Below, one piece after another: positions 1 through 7,529 of a DNA stretch of 28,924 nucleotides. Numbering within the stretch: the stretch's first letter is position 1; each line of letters begins with the position of its first letter. Source of the stretch: an uncultured Gemmatimonadota bacterium (GTDB lineage: Bacteria > Gemmatimonadota > Gemmatimonadetes > Gemmatimonadales > Gemmatimonadaceae); assembly GCA_946480295.1 (NCBI GenBank), contig CAMLIT010000050.1, forward strand, positions 1-28,924, read 5' to 3'. Made by a program: the position numbers and the translations under genes. Below the pieces are notes generated by a model. The model saw nothing but the letters and a program-made list of their open reading frames with translations, did not search any database and was not told the origin of the DNA.

Positions 1-17
1 TCGGCGTCCCGTCCACC

Positions 18-53
18 GCGCGCCGCGAAGTCGCTGATCGCTTCGCGGCGCGC
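18..53 (-). terminator. Terminator-like hairpin after the 66-476 gene
   Basis: A perfect 13-bp inverted repeat: GCGCGCCGCGAAG at 18-30 pairs with its exact complement at 41-53 around a 10-nt loop. It lies 12 bases past the stop codon of the minus-strand gene. No T-tract follows on the minus strand, so it is a terminator-like structure of the kind common in GC-rich genomes, not a canonical intrinsic terminator. It could also serve a gene entering from the left edge. Confidence 0.55.
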
Positions 54-65
54 TCCTCCACCCCC

Positions 66-476
66 TCAGAACCACGCGGCCGACCGCTCCGGCTCCTCGA
101 CGCGCACGATCTCCGTCTTCTCGTCCACGACGAGCCGGAGATCGCCGTTCGATTTCACGAGCACGTTCAGCAGGTCGTAGGTGCCGGCCTCCGGCACCTC
201 GAGGTTCTCCACGACCACGCTCGCCGGCAGCGGTCCGCCGTCGCCGGCTTCGAGCACCTCGCGCACGCGCATCCGTCCCATGTTGCAGAAGAAGACCTGC
301 GCGCGTTCCGTGCTCCCGCCGCGCGGCCCCCGCACCCACTCGCCGCCCTCCAGGTTCGCCGTCACCCGGACGTGCGGAACGTCCGCGCGGACTTCCTGCC
401 CGTGTCGGATCTCGGCATCGGATGCCTGCTGGTGCAACCGATACGTCTGCGAGCGGGCCGTGACCTGAGCGTCCAT
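66..476 (-). CDS. Hypothetical protein (136 aa)
   Basis: I do not recognise the family. The start at 476 is chosen because GGAGGTGGAG lies just upstream of that ATG; an ATG 40 codons further upstream would add an Arg/Pro-rich, low-complexity leader with no such site. The protein has no signal peptide or membrane segment. It is soluble and acidic towards the C-terminus, with alternating hydrophobic stretches (VVVENLEV, YDLLNVLVKSNGDLRLVVDE) that suggest a mostly beta fold. It ends in a charged tail and SAAWF. A single cysteine sits in the phrase FFCNMGRMRVREVL. It is transcribed alone and is followed by a strong hairpin. Codon use is typical of the window, so it is probably a real gene of unknown role. 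Confidence 0.7.
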   Translation of the reverse strand: MDAQVTARSQTYRLHQQASDAEIRHGQEVRADVPHVRVTANLEGGEWVRGPRGGSTERAQVFFCNMGRMRVREVLEAGDGGPLPASVVVENLEVPEAGTYDLLNVLVKSNGDLRLVVDEKTEIVRVEEPERSAAWF

Positions 477-617
477 ACTCCACCTCCAGCTACACGGACG
501 CGGTGCACGCGTGCCCGCCCGCTGCGCCGTGGGCCCGGCGCGCGTGAACTTCGCTCCGGCTGCCACCACCGTAGGTTCGGGACCGTCGGTCGTCAACAGC
601 GAAATGCGCGGTCGCCG

Positions 618-1205
618 TCACCCCCTGCTCCACGGCGGCTTCACGCCGACGGAGCGCGCATATGCGATGAGCTGTCCCAGGTGCTCGTGCAGGTCGCCCG
701 CCATCAGGAACGCCGACGCGTCGAGCGGCATCCCCCACGGCTTGTAGCTGCCGGTGAGCTGCGCGGCGTCGGCGGCGGTGAGCTCGGCGCGACAGTGCGC
801 CCACGCGCGATCGAGCTGCGCGAGCACGTCGCTCTTCCCCGTGATCTTCTCCAGCTTCGGCAGGCTCTCGCGCGGCGGGCCGAAATCGGCGGGCGGCTTG
901 CCGGCCACGGACATCGGCACGAACAGGTACCACTCGGACGCGACGTGCATCAGCACCTCCGACACGGAGCGGACACCCGTCGTCGGGCGCCACGCGTACC
1001 GCTCCTCGGGGATCGCGTTGGCGAGCTGCATGATCTTGGCGTGAACGGTGTCGAGATCCGCCATGTACGCGTCGCGCACGTGGGCCGCGGAGGCGGAGTC
1101 GAGGGCTGCCTGGGCGCGCGACGTCCGCGGCAGGAGCAACGCCGTGCCGAGGAGGAGCGCGGCGGTCGTGGCGCGCGATGCGAATCGGCGTGGGGTGGTG
1201 GACAC
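618..1205 (-). CDS. Secreted DinB-like four-helix protein
   Basis: 195 aa. Residues 1-32 form a signal peptide (Arg-rich start, TTAALLLGTALLL core, cleavage near SRAQA). The rest reads as a DinB/YfiT-type helical bundle: VSEVLMHVASEW around residues 82-92 gives a first histidine (H87), and DLHEHLGQLIAYAR at 171-184 is the usual last-helix motif with H175 before GQ. DinB proteins bind a metal through three histidines, the last two in HxxxH. Here the first residue of that pair is D171, or H173 substitutes for it. These proteins are thiol-dependent transferases or of unknown function; this copy would act in the periplasm. It stands 70 bases downstream of the M61 peptidase on the same strand, so co-transcription is possible. 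Family call firm, reaction unknown. Confidence 0.82.
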   Translation of the reverse strand: MSTTPRRFASRATTAALLLGTALLLPRTSRAQAALDSASAAHVRDAYMADLDTVHAKIMQLANAIPEERYAWRPTTGVRSVSEVLMHVASEWYLFVPMSVAGKPPADFGPPRESLPKLEKITGKSDVLAQLDRAWAHCRAELTAADAAQLTGSYKPWGMPLDASAFLMAGDLHEHLGQLIAYARSVGVKPPWSRG

Positions 1206-1275
1206 GGGGACTCCGGGATGGGGTGGCGTCCTGCAAGGGAGCGTACGCTCATACGAACGCGGGTGCGGCCGGTTT

Positions 1276-3165
1276 CTATCCCCCGTTCAGCCAGGCCGCG
1301 CGCCGGCGGCGCTCCGTGGCGCTGACGACGGCCGCGTCGACGAATCGCACGCGCGGCCGGCGGTACGCGGCGAGCGGCACGGCGAGGTCCAGGACGCGGT
1401 CGCCGCGGCGCAGCTGCAGGGCGGCGGTATCGCCCACGCTGATCCGGCTCGTCGCGGCGCGCAGGCCGGCGAAGGTGGAGACCGCCGTTCCGTTCACGGA
1501 CAGGAGCTCGTCGCCGGTGCGCACGCCGGCGCGCGCGAAGGCCGACGTCGAGTCGGTCACCACGAGCCGCAGCACGCCGGGGGGAGCGGTGAAGTCGATG
1601 CCCACTCGCGCATCGGGGAGGAGCCGTCCGGCGCTGTCGCTGGCGGGGATGGAGTCGACGACGAGGCGCAGGCCGAGGCGCGCGAGGATCGGCGTCGGAT
1701 CGATCGGTCCGGCGCCGCGCACCTCGTTCGCGAAGAATCCGTCGAGCCGGCAGTCGCAGACCGCATCCGCGGAGTGGATCACGTCCGCCTCGGTGTAGCC
1801 GTGGTACTGCGGCGATTGGCTGGCCGCGTACAGCGCGCGCATGAGATCGTCGAGCCCGCGCCGGTCGTGCGTCGCCACGCGCAGCCGCGCATCGAGGGCG
1901 TTGGCGAGGAGCTCGCCCTGGAGGTAGTAGCCGCCGGTCGCGTCGCCGTTGGCGACGGGAGAGTCGTCGAACGCGAGACTCGCCCGTGCCGGTGAGACGC
2001 GCCGGAGCGCCGGCGAGGCGTAGTAGTGCTCGAGGAGCGCCGCGAGGTGATCGAGGCGCGAATGAACTGTCGGCGCGAGCCGCGCGCGACGCGGCAGGAT
2101 GTCCGCGTAGTGGAGCGTCACGCCCTCGCCCAGCCAGAGGAGGGAACTGCGCGCCGGCGGGCCGAAGCCGAGGTCGTTGTACCCTGCCGGGTGGATCGCG
2201 ACGAGGTTCCACGCGTGAAAGAACTCGTGCGCGATCTCTTCCACGAACGCATGCGGATCGCGCGCCAGCCGCGCGCTCGGCACGCCGATGGTGACCGACG
2301 ATCGGTGCTCGAGGGCATCGGACGCTCCGTCCTGGAGCAGGAACCAGTACGCGTGCGACGGTGCCTGACCGAAGATGTCCAGCGCGGCCGCCGCGAGGCG
2401 GCGCAGCTCGTCCACGAGCGCCACGGTATCGAATGGCGCGGCATCCGCCAGCGGCCAGTAGACCGCGTGGTACGTCGTACCGCGTTGGGCGAAGCGCCAG
2501 TGGCGGAACGTGCCGAGCAGGATCGGCGCATCGAGCAGGGCGACGGCATCGGCGGCCTGGTACGTCGCCGGCGCGCGCGTCCGGTCCAGCGCCGTCGCCA
2601 CACGCCATGCGCGCGGAACATCCAGCGTGACGGTCGCCGGCACGTCCGCATGCGTCGGCAGGTAGAGGAAGACGTCCGGCGGATTGAGCAGCGCTCCGTC
2701 GGCGCGCGCGAACGTCTGCCACGCGCGGCGGAGTCCCGGCGCCGTGGGCTGAACGTGCACGCGATAGCGAATGAAGCCCGCGCCGCCGGGCATCGTCACA
2801 CGCCAGAGCGTGTTCCCCTCACGGCTGACGTTCCCCGGCCTCCCGTCGGCCCCGTCGGCGCTGACGCCGTCGAAGAAGCGCCAGTAGCGTGCGTCGTACT
2901 CGGCGTGAACCTTCATCGCGAGGGGCAGTGACGCTTCCACGCCGCGCACGGCGATCGCGACATCGATGACGTCCACACGGTCCGGATCGATGCGGACGGT
3001 GTACGCGATCGTCGGCCGCAGCGGCGGGATCGCGGCGATCGGCAGCAGGGCCGTCACGAAGCCGAGCAGCGCGGCCGCGAGGCGCGCGACCCGCCGCCGA
3101 CGCGCGGGGACCGCGCCCGCTGTCGACGCAGCGGTACGTCGAACGACGCCGAAGTACATCATCAT
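1276..3165 (-). CDS. M61-family metallopeptidase with C-terminal PDZ domain
   Basis: 629 aa. The first of three consecutive ATG codons (3165) is chosen because GGAGG lies 5 bases upstream. Residues about 24-46 form an N-terminal hydrophobic segment (signal peptide or anchor). An N-terminal beta domain is followed by the zinc site HEFFHAWN at 313-320 (HExxH) and by LGEGVTLHYAD near 345-355, which matches the position of the third ligand glutamate in M61 glycyl-aminopeptidase-like enzymes. A PDZ domain follows at about 510-595 (GVLRLVVTDSTSAFARAGVRTGDELLSVNG is split across its start). The layout is the usual one for bacterial M61/PDZ proteins, which are exported and cleave peptides or act in envelope quality control. 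The promoter side carries a motif shared with the Spy-like gene at 6754-7302. It ends in TAG, but without the G-rich array seen after other TAG genes. Confidence 0.9.
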   Translation of the reverse strand: MMMYFGVVRRTAASTAGAVPARRRRVARLAAALLGFVTALLPIAAIPPLRPTIAYTVRIDPDRVDVIDVAIAVRGVEASLPLAMKVHAEYDARYWRFFDGVSADGADGRPGNVSREGNTLWRVTMPGGAGFIRYRVHVQPTAPGLRRAWQTFARADGALLNPPDVFLYLPTHADVPATVTLDVPRAWRVATALDRTRAPATYQAADAVALLDAPILLGTFRHWRFAQRGTTYHAVYWPLADAAPFDTVALVDELRRLAAAALDIFGQAPSHAYWFLLQDGASDALEHRSSVTIGVPSARLARDPHAFVEEIAHEFFHAWNLVAIHPAGYNDLGFGPPARSSLLWLGEGVTLHYADILPRRARLAPTVHSRLDHLAALLEHYYASPALRRVSPARASLAFDDSPVANGDATGGYYLQGELLANALDARLRVATHDRRGLDDLMRALYAASQSPQYHGYTEADVIHSADAVCDCRLDGFFANEVRGAGPIDPTPILARLGLRLVVDSIPASDSAGRLLPDARVGIDFTAPPGVLRLVVTDSTSAFARAGVRTGDELLSVNGTAVSTFAGLRAATSRISVGDTAALQLRRGDRVLDLAVPLAAYRRPRVRFVDAAVVSATERRRRAAWLNGG

Positions 3166-3190
3166 CGCTCCCTCCGCTGGACCAATCGAT

Positions 3191-3213
3191 ATACTCCCCC
3201 GCGGACCGGAACG
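3191..3213 (-). promoter_or_regulatory. Bipartite motif upstream of the M61 gene
   Basis: On the minus strand this reads CGTTCCGGT, 8 variable bases, GAGTAT, and lies 25 bases upstream of the M61 start codon. The same two halves with the same 8-base spacing occur upstream of the Spy-like gene (7363-7385). The halves do not match a standard -35/-10 pair and are only 8 bases apart, so an operator or alternative-sigma site is more likely. A TATACT hexamer overlaps at 3190-3195 on the plus strand and could be a -10 for the divergent amylase gene, without a good -35. Confidence 0.4.
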
Positions 3214-3288
3214 CTCCCCGCCGCTTGCCCGGCGAGAGCCGCGCGGCGAGCTTTGCCGCGAGTCCGCTGCCTTCCTCCAACCCGCGCC

Positions 3289-4914
3289 ATGACCCATCGC
3301 CTCTTCGGCCGCGCCGCCGCGGCCGCCCTGCTCGTCGCGACGCTCGCTCCCGCGGTACCGGCGCAGTCCCAGCGCGCACTCCCCGCCTGGACGCGCGGCG
3401 CCACCTGCTACGAGATCTTCGTCCGCTCGTTCAAGGACAGCGACGGCGATGGCGTCGGCGACCTGAAGGGGCTCATCGCGAAGCTCGACTACATCAACGA
3501 CGGCAACCCGCGGAGCACCCGCTCGCTCGGCGCGCGCTGCATCTGGCTGATGCCGGTGAACCAGGCGGCGAGCTACCACGGCTACGACGCGACCGACTAC
3601 TTCCATGTCGACAGCGCGTATGGCACGAACGACGACTTCCGGCGGCTCGTGGCCGCGGCGCACCGGCGCGGCATCCGCGTCCTCGTGGACATGGTGCTCA
3701 ACCACGTCTCCGACAAGCACCCGTGGTTCCAGTCGGCGCTGCGCGACACGACCTCGCCCTACCGCGACTGGTTCCGCTGGTCGAAGACGGACCCGGGGCA
3801 GCGCGACGCGAACGGCAACAGCTGGTGGCACAAGTCGCCGGTGCGCGACGAGTACTACTACGGGTTCTTCTGGGGCGGCATGCCGGACCTGAACTACGAC
3901 AACCCGCGCGTCGTCGCCGAGGCCGAGAAGATCGCGCGCCTCTGGCTGGTGGACATGGGCGCGGACGGCTTCCGGATGGACGCGGTGCCGTACCTGATCG
4001 AGCGGGCCGACCAGGTGGCGAACACGCCGGCCACCCACCACCTCCTGCACGTCTACGGCAATTACGTCCACCGCGTCAAGCGCGACGCGTACACCGTCGG
4101 CGAGGTATGGCCGCGCGGCGATACGCTGCTCAGCTACTATCCCGACCAGCTCGACTCCTACTTCGCGTTCGAGCTCGCGGACAGCATCATCGCCGGCGTG
4201 CGGCGCGGCTCGGCCGGCGGGCTGCTCGCGCCGGTGCTGAGCCTGCAGCAACGCGTGCCGGGGCAGCGGTGGTCGCCCTTCCTGCGCAACCACGACCAGC
4301 CGCGCACGCGCACGGAGCTCGGCGGCGACATGCGCAAGGCGCGGCTCGCGTCGTTCGTCCTGTTGACGATGCCCGGGATGCCCTTCGTCTACTACGGCGA
4401 GGAGATCGGGATGACGGGCGCGAAGCCCGACGAGCGGATCCGCACGCCGATGCAGTGGGACGCCGCCCTGCCGCACGACGGCTTCACCACCGGCACGCCG
4501 TGGGAGCCGCTGCAGGGCGACTCGGCGACGGTGACGGTCGCGGCGGAGGCGCACGACCCCGGCTCGATCCTCGCGCTCGAGCGCCGGCTCATCCACCTGC
4601 GCGCGTCGACCGACGCGTTAGGCAGCGGCGACCTCGTGCCGCTCACGGCGAGCGATCCGCACGTCCTCGCCTACCTGCGGCGTGCGGGCTCGCACGTCGC
4701 GCTGGTCGTGGCGAACCTCGGCGACGCCGCCCTCACCGGCGTCTCCGTCGCCTCCACGGCGAGGGCGCTGCCGGCGGGACGGTACGTGGTGCGCGACCTT
4801 CTCGGCGGCGCGACGCCGGTGGCGCTGCGGGTGGGCGCGAGTGGGGCGATCCGGGGGTACGTGCCCGTGCGCGAGCTGGCGGCGAAGGAGGGGTACGTGT
4901 TCGAGGTGCGGTAG
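3289..4914 (+). CDS. Secreted GH13 alpha-glucosidase/alpha-amylase family protein
   Basis: 541 aa. The start at 3289 opens a clear signal peptide (MTHRLFGRAAAAALLVATLA, cleavage near VPAQS), so the enzyme is exported. The (beta/alpha)8 GH13 domain follows: a DxDGDGxGD calcium loop at 50-58, region I LVDMVLNHVS at 132-141, region II DGFRMDAV at 226-233 with nucleophile D231, region III GEVW at 271-274 with acid/base E272, and region IV FLRNHDQ at 331-337 with transition-state D336. A small beta domain ends the protein. The sequence around region II and the PMQWD motif near 385 resemble the oligo-1,6-glucosidase/trehalose synthase subfamily more than endo-amylases. The enzyme would hydrolyse or transfer alpha-linked glucose from oligosaccharides in the periplasm. 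It ends in TAG, which forms the first bases of a G-rich array. An in-frame ATG at 3253 is less likely because it precedes the signal peptide. Confidence 0.92.
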   Translation: MTHRLFGRAAAAALLVATLAPAVPAQSQRALPAWTRGATCYEIFVRSFKDSDGDGVGDLKGLIAKLDYINDGNPRSTRSLGARCIWLMPVNQAASYHGYDATDYFHVDSAYGTNDDFRRLVAAAHRRGIRVLVDMVLNHVSDKHPWFQSALRDTTSPYRDWFRWSKTDPGQRDANGNSWWHKSPVRDEYYYGFFWGGMPDLNYDNPRVVAEAEKIARLWLVDMGADGFRMDAVPYLIERADQVANTPATHHLLHVYGNYVHRVKRDAYTVGEVWPRGDTLLSYYPDQLDSYFAFELADSIIAGVRRGSAGGLLAPVLSLQQRVPGQRWSPFLRNHDQPRTRTELGGDMRKARLASFVLLTMPGMPFVYYGEEIGMTGAKPDERIRTPMQWDAALPHDGFTTGTPWEPLQGDSATVTVAAEAHDPGSILALERRLIHLRASTDALGSGDLVPLTASDPHVLAYLRRAGSHVALVVANLGDAALTGVSVASTARALPAGRYVVRDLLGGATPVALRVGASGAIRGYVPVRELAAKEGYVFEVR

Positions 4915-4938
4915 GGGAGGGGCGAGGGACGCGTCGGG
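4912..4938 (+). repeat. G-rich array starting at the amylase TAG stop
   Basis: Four G-tracts (4914-4917, 4919-4922, 4926-4928, 4936-4938) with loops of 1, 3 and 7 bases begin in the stop codon itself. This fits a G-quadruplex motif on the sense strand. It is a degenerate member of the heptamer family described under findings. Confidence 0.6.
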
Positions 4939-4970
4939 CTCCTCGGCGGGGCCGGGCTCCTCGCGCTGGC

Positions 4971-5202
4971 GCTGGCCACTCTACTCCGCCGGCTGCAAAC
5001 GAGCCGACACGGATTCCACGGGAACTGCGGATCGGCACGGATGGGTGGAGGCGGGTGGGACCGGGGCCCGGGCCGACCGGGGCGCGAGGGGCTTTCCTGG
5101 TCGCGGAGCGATTCGCACGATTCGGCGGTTCATTCGTGGTCATTCGCGTTTCCCACCGTGTGATGCTCCTCGAGCGAGGATCGCTACGCACGGCGCGACC
5201 AG
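4971..5202 (+). repeat. Interspersed repeat unit A (left copy)
   Basis: This unit of about 230 bp starts GCTGGCCACTCTACT and ends CGGCGCGACCAG. It is matched in inverted orientation by 6473-6706. The core 5067-5160 matches 6516-6609 over 94 bases with one mismatch that I can find. Flanking parts carry several more differences. The unit contains repeated CACGGAT/ATCCGTG words and no convincing reading frame. It is followed directly by the related unit B. Confidence 0.8.
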
Positions 5203-5217
5203 TCCCCCGTCGCCGCC

Positions 5218-5449
5218 GCTGGCCCCTCTACCCTGCCGGCTTCAAAGAGCAGACGCGAATCTGATCGGAGGTCGTGCGAATCGGCGCGAATGGGGGCGGG
5301 GTCCGGAGGGGGGATCCGGACCGGCCGCTGGGTGCGAGGGCCCTTCGCGCCACACGGAGCGACCCGTGCCATCCGTGATCTCCGTCGAATCCGTGTCCCC
5401 CACCGTGTGATGCCCGCCCGACCACGGAGCCCGACGCGCAGCGCGACGA
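5218..5449 (+). repeat. Interspersed repeat unit B (left copy)
   Basis: It begins GCTGGCCCCTCTACC, paralogous to the start of unit A, and ends GCCCGACGCG...GCGCGACGA. Bases 5347-5449 are matched in inverted orientation by 6235-6336 with a handful of differences. The words ATCCGTG, CTCCGTCG and AATCCGTG recur inside. No gene is seen between 4915 and 5574; the rest (5450-5574) is leader of the next gene, with GGAGG at about 5565. Confidence 0.78.
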
Positions 5450-5574
5450 AGCCAGGGATGCACGCGCCCCTCGGGCCTCGCGCCGCGTCCCGCGTCCCTC
5501 CGTTGCCCCGATCACCTGTTCATCGCATGTTGTGCCCCCGCTCGGGCGTTCCGACCACCACCGTGGAGGGCACC

Positions 5575-6189
5575 ATGCGCCGCACGACGCTCCTTCTCCG
5601 CGCCTCCTGCATCGCCGTCCTGCCGTTCCTCGCCTCGGCGCCCCTCAGTGGCCAGGCCCAGCAGGGTCGAGCGCAGGCCGAGCTGCGGGCCCTGTGGGAG
5701 CAGCACAAGGGCGACTTCGACTACCTGCTCGGCGACTGGGAGTTCACGGCGAAGAGCCGGGAGTATCCCAGCTTCCACGGCGTGTGGAGCGCGACGAAGC
5801 TCACCGAGGGCGGCCAGATCCTCGACGAGTACCGGGTCACCGGCGACAGCGGCGAGACGTACTACGTCTCGTCGACGATCCGCTCCTACGACGCGAACCT
5901 CGATCGCTGGGAGCTGGTGTCGACGGAGATGGGGCGCGGCCTGCGCGACTTCGGCACCGGCCGCCGCGCGGGCGGCGAGATGCACATCGAGCAGCGGTTC
6001 GGCGTCGGGACGCCTAACGAGTCACTCTGGCGCATCCGCTACTTCGACATCGGTCCCGATCACTTCTCCTGGTCGGCGGATCGCTCGACCGACGGCGGCC
6101 GCACGTGGGTCTCGCCGTATCAGACGATCGAGGCGAAGCGCATCGGGCCGCCCCGCGCGCAGGCGCCGCTGACGAGGGCGAGGAAGTAG
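5575..6189 (+). CDS. Secreted DUF1579-like protein
   Basis: 204 aa. The start at 5575 is chosen for the GTGGAGGG site upstream and the signal peptide it opens (MRRTTLLLRASC, hydrophobic core, cleavage near LSGQAQQ). The mature part begins with an acidic helix and then FDYLLGDWEF, the hallmark opening of the DUF1579/lipocalin-like family. Short beta strands follow (VWSATKL, ILDEYRV, STIRSYDANLDRWELV, LWRIRYFDI, FSWSADRSTDGGRTW). The family is a small beta-barrel of unknown ligand. The gene lies alone between two inverted repeat blocks and would be the cargo if the block moves as a unit, although its codon use resembles the rest of the window. Its TAG stop merges into a five-tract G-rich array. 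Confidence 0.8.
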   Translation: MRRTTLLLRASCIAVLPFLASAPLSGQAQQGRAQAELRALWEQHKGDFDYLLGDWEFTAKSREYPSFHGVWSATKLTEGGQILDEYRVTGDSGETYYVSSTIRSYDANLDRWELVSTEMGRGLRDFGTGRRAGGEMHIEQRFGVGTPNESLWRIRYFDIGPDHFSWSADRSTDGGRTWVSPYQTIEAKRIGPPRAQAPLTRARK

Positions 6190-6217
6190 GGGAGGGACGA
6201 GGGACGAGGGACGCGGG
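6187..6217 (+). repeat. GGGACGA heptamer array at the DUF1579-gene stop
   Basis: The array starts inside the TAG stop: GGGG at 6189-6192, then GGG at 6194, 6201, 6208 and 6215, the last four at exact 7-base steps with ACGA/ACGC loops. Five G-tracts on the sense strand satisfy a G-quadruplex pattern. Confidence 0.75.
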
Positions 6218-6234
6218 ACGAGTCCGGGCTGGCG

Positions 6235-6457
6235 TCGTCGCGCCGTGCGTCGGGCTCCGTGGTCGGGCGGGCATCACGCGAGGGAAACACGGATTCGACG
6301 GAGCTCACGGATGGCACGGGTCGCTCCGTGTGGCGCGAAGGCGCCTCTCGCCCGGCGCCGCCTCGCATCCCGGCCGCCACCGATCACTGCCCCCATTCGC
6401 ACGATGTCCGATCAATTCGCGTCTTTTTCTTGAAGCCGGTTCGTTAGAGGCGCCAGT
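6235..6457 (-). repeat. Interspersed repeat unit B' (inverted copy)
   Basis: Reverse-complement copy of unit B (5218-5449). The best-conserved part is 6235-6336. The outer part (6400-6457) keeps CGGCTTCAA and GACGCGAAT words but has small deletions. No gene is seen in 6190-6753. Confidence 0.78.
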
Positions 6458-6472
6458 GGCGGGGCGCGGAGG

Positions 6473-6706
6473 CTAGTCGCGCCGTGCGTCGAGCTCCTCC
6501 GCCGGGCCGGCATCGCACGGTGGGAAACGCGAATGACCACGAATGAACCGCCGAATCGTGCGAATCGCTCCGCGACCAGGAAAGCCCCTCGCGCCCTGGT
6601 CGGCCCGGGACCCGGTCCCCACCCGCCTCCACCCATCCGTGCCGATCCGCGGTTCCCGTGGCATCCGTGTCAGCTCGTTGAAAGCTGGCTTAGTAGAGTG
6701 GCCAGC
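6473..6706 (-). repeat. Interspersed repeat unit A' (inverted copy)
   Basis: Reverse-complement copy of unit A (4971-5202). The core 6516-6609 pairs with 5067-5160 over 94 bases with a single mismatch by eye. Its outer end reads AGTGGCCAGC, the complement of the first ten bases of the left copy. The order A-B-gene-B'-A' makes the whole block a large inverted repeat. Confidence 0.8.
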
Positions 6707-6730
6707 CGCCGCGCGAGAAGCCCGGCTCGT

Positions 6731-6756
6731 CCCTCGCCCCTCGCCCCTCGCCCCTA
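6731..6756 (-). repeat. GGGGCGA heptamer array at the Spy-like gene stop
   Basis: On the minus strand the TAG stop (6756-6754) runs straight into GGGGCGA units: G-tracts at 6754-6751, 6747-6744, 6740-6737 and 6733-6731. Four tracts with 3-base loops form a G-quadruplex pattern on the sense strand of the gene. Confidence 0.72.
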
Positions 6757-7302
6757 CTCCCGCCCGAACCCCTTCGGCCGTTGCGCCTCGAGGAGCTTCG
6801 TGGCGTGTCCGCGCTGGTCCTCCGAGAGCAGCGCGAGCGCCTGCTGCTCGGCGTCCCGGTAGTTGCTCCGCACCTGGCGCAGCACCTCGAACAGCGCCGC
6901 CCGCGCGTCCGTGTCCTGCGCGCCCGTCGCGCCGCCGCCGTCGCCCGCATCGGCGCCGGCGCTCGGCACCAGCGCGAGCAGGGAATCGTACCGGGCGAGC
7001 AGCGGGCGGTTGCGCTCCATCACGGTCGCGTCCAGCCCTTCGAGCCGATTCATCTCGCTGTCGGTGAGCGCGAGCGCCGAGCGATTCGACACGAGCCCGA
7101 GGATCGGATCCTGACGCTCCACGTCCGACCGCGACGGCGGTGCGGGGCGCGCGCCACCCGGGCCGCGTCCGCCCTCGTGATCGCCCCCCCGGCCGCGCCC
7201 CATGCCGCCCATCCCCCGTCCACCCGGGAACTGTGCCTGCGCCGTGGCCGCGGCCACCAGCAGCGCGACCATGATGATCGTCGCCAGACTCGCTCGCTTC
7301 AT
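6754..7302 (-). CDS. Exported Spy/CpxP-like (LTxxQ-type) protein
   Basis: 182 aa. The start at 7302 follows a GAGGAG site and opens a signal peptide (MKRASLATIIMVALLVAAATAQ, cleavage near AQAQF). The mature N-terminus is a flexible Gly/Arg-rich stretch (residues about 25-55: FPGGRGMGGMGRGRGG and onwards). The remainder is helical, with LALTDSEMNRLEGL at about 75-90 and LALLSEDQRGHATKLLEAQ near 155-175. These resemble the paired LTxxQ motifs of Spy/CpxP periplasmic chaperones and metal-stress proteins. A helical hairpin that holds unfolded or metal-stressed envelope proteins is the inferred role. Divergent from the ATP-grasp gene. It shares an upstream bipartite motif with the M61 peptidase gene, which hints at joint envelope-stress control. 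The family match is by motif only. Confidence 0.72.
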   Translation of the reverse strand: MKRASLATIIMVALLVAAATAQAQFPGGRGMGGMGRGRGGDHEGGRGPGGARPAPPSRSDVERQDPILGLVSNRSALALTDSEMNRLEGLDATVMERNRPLLARYDSLLALVPSAGADAGDGGGATGAQDTDARAALFEVLRQVRSNYRDAEQQALALLSEDQRGHATKLLEAQRPKGFGRE

Positions 7303-7362
7303 CGACCGCTCCTCATTGGCTGACCGTCGCCCGTGCGTGGCCGATCGCGGCCACCGTGCGGA

Positions 7363-7385
7363 ATACTCTGCCCGCGACCGGAACG
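7363..7385 (-). promoter_or_regulatory. Bipartite motif upstream of the Spy-like gene
   Basis: The minus strand reads CGTTCCGGT, 8 variable bases, GAGTAT, ending 60 bases before the start codon. Both halves are identical to the site at 3191-3213 and spacing is the same. The rest of 7303-7491 shows no gene. Confidence 0.4.
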
Positions 7386-7491
7386 TTGGCATCGTGGGGA
7401 TAACGTGACAGAGTACCCCGAACGCATGGCTGAGAGCCGTCCTGGCACGGCGGCGGTTGTTGGCCAGGCCGGAACGTGTGTAGCTTGCCCG

Positions 7492-7526
7492 CCTCCCGCC
7501 TCCCGCCTCCCGCCTCCCGCCTCCCG
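7492..7526. repeat. Tandem heptamer (CCTCCCG)x5 at the ATP-grasp gene start
   Basis: Five perfect tandem copies of CCTCCCG. The array lies directly before, or within, the 5' end of the ATP-grasp gene, between alternative start codons GTG 7476, TTG 7485 and TTG 7530. Seven is not a multiple of three, so copy-number change would shift frame if an upstream start is used. Two further copies occur at 8413-8426 just past the gene's other end. Confidence 0.85.
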
Positions 7527-7529
7527 CCG

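Noticed and set aside
5290..5574. N-terminal extension of the DUF1579-like gene back to 5290
   Set aside because: The extension translates repeat unit B and would bury the signal peptide; the ribosome site and signal peptide both place the start at 5575.
4915..6753. Insertion sequence
   Set aside because: Inverted repeat arms are present, but no transposase gene, and the only gene inside is a DUF1579-like secreted protein.
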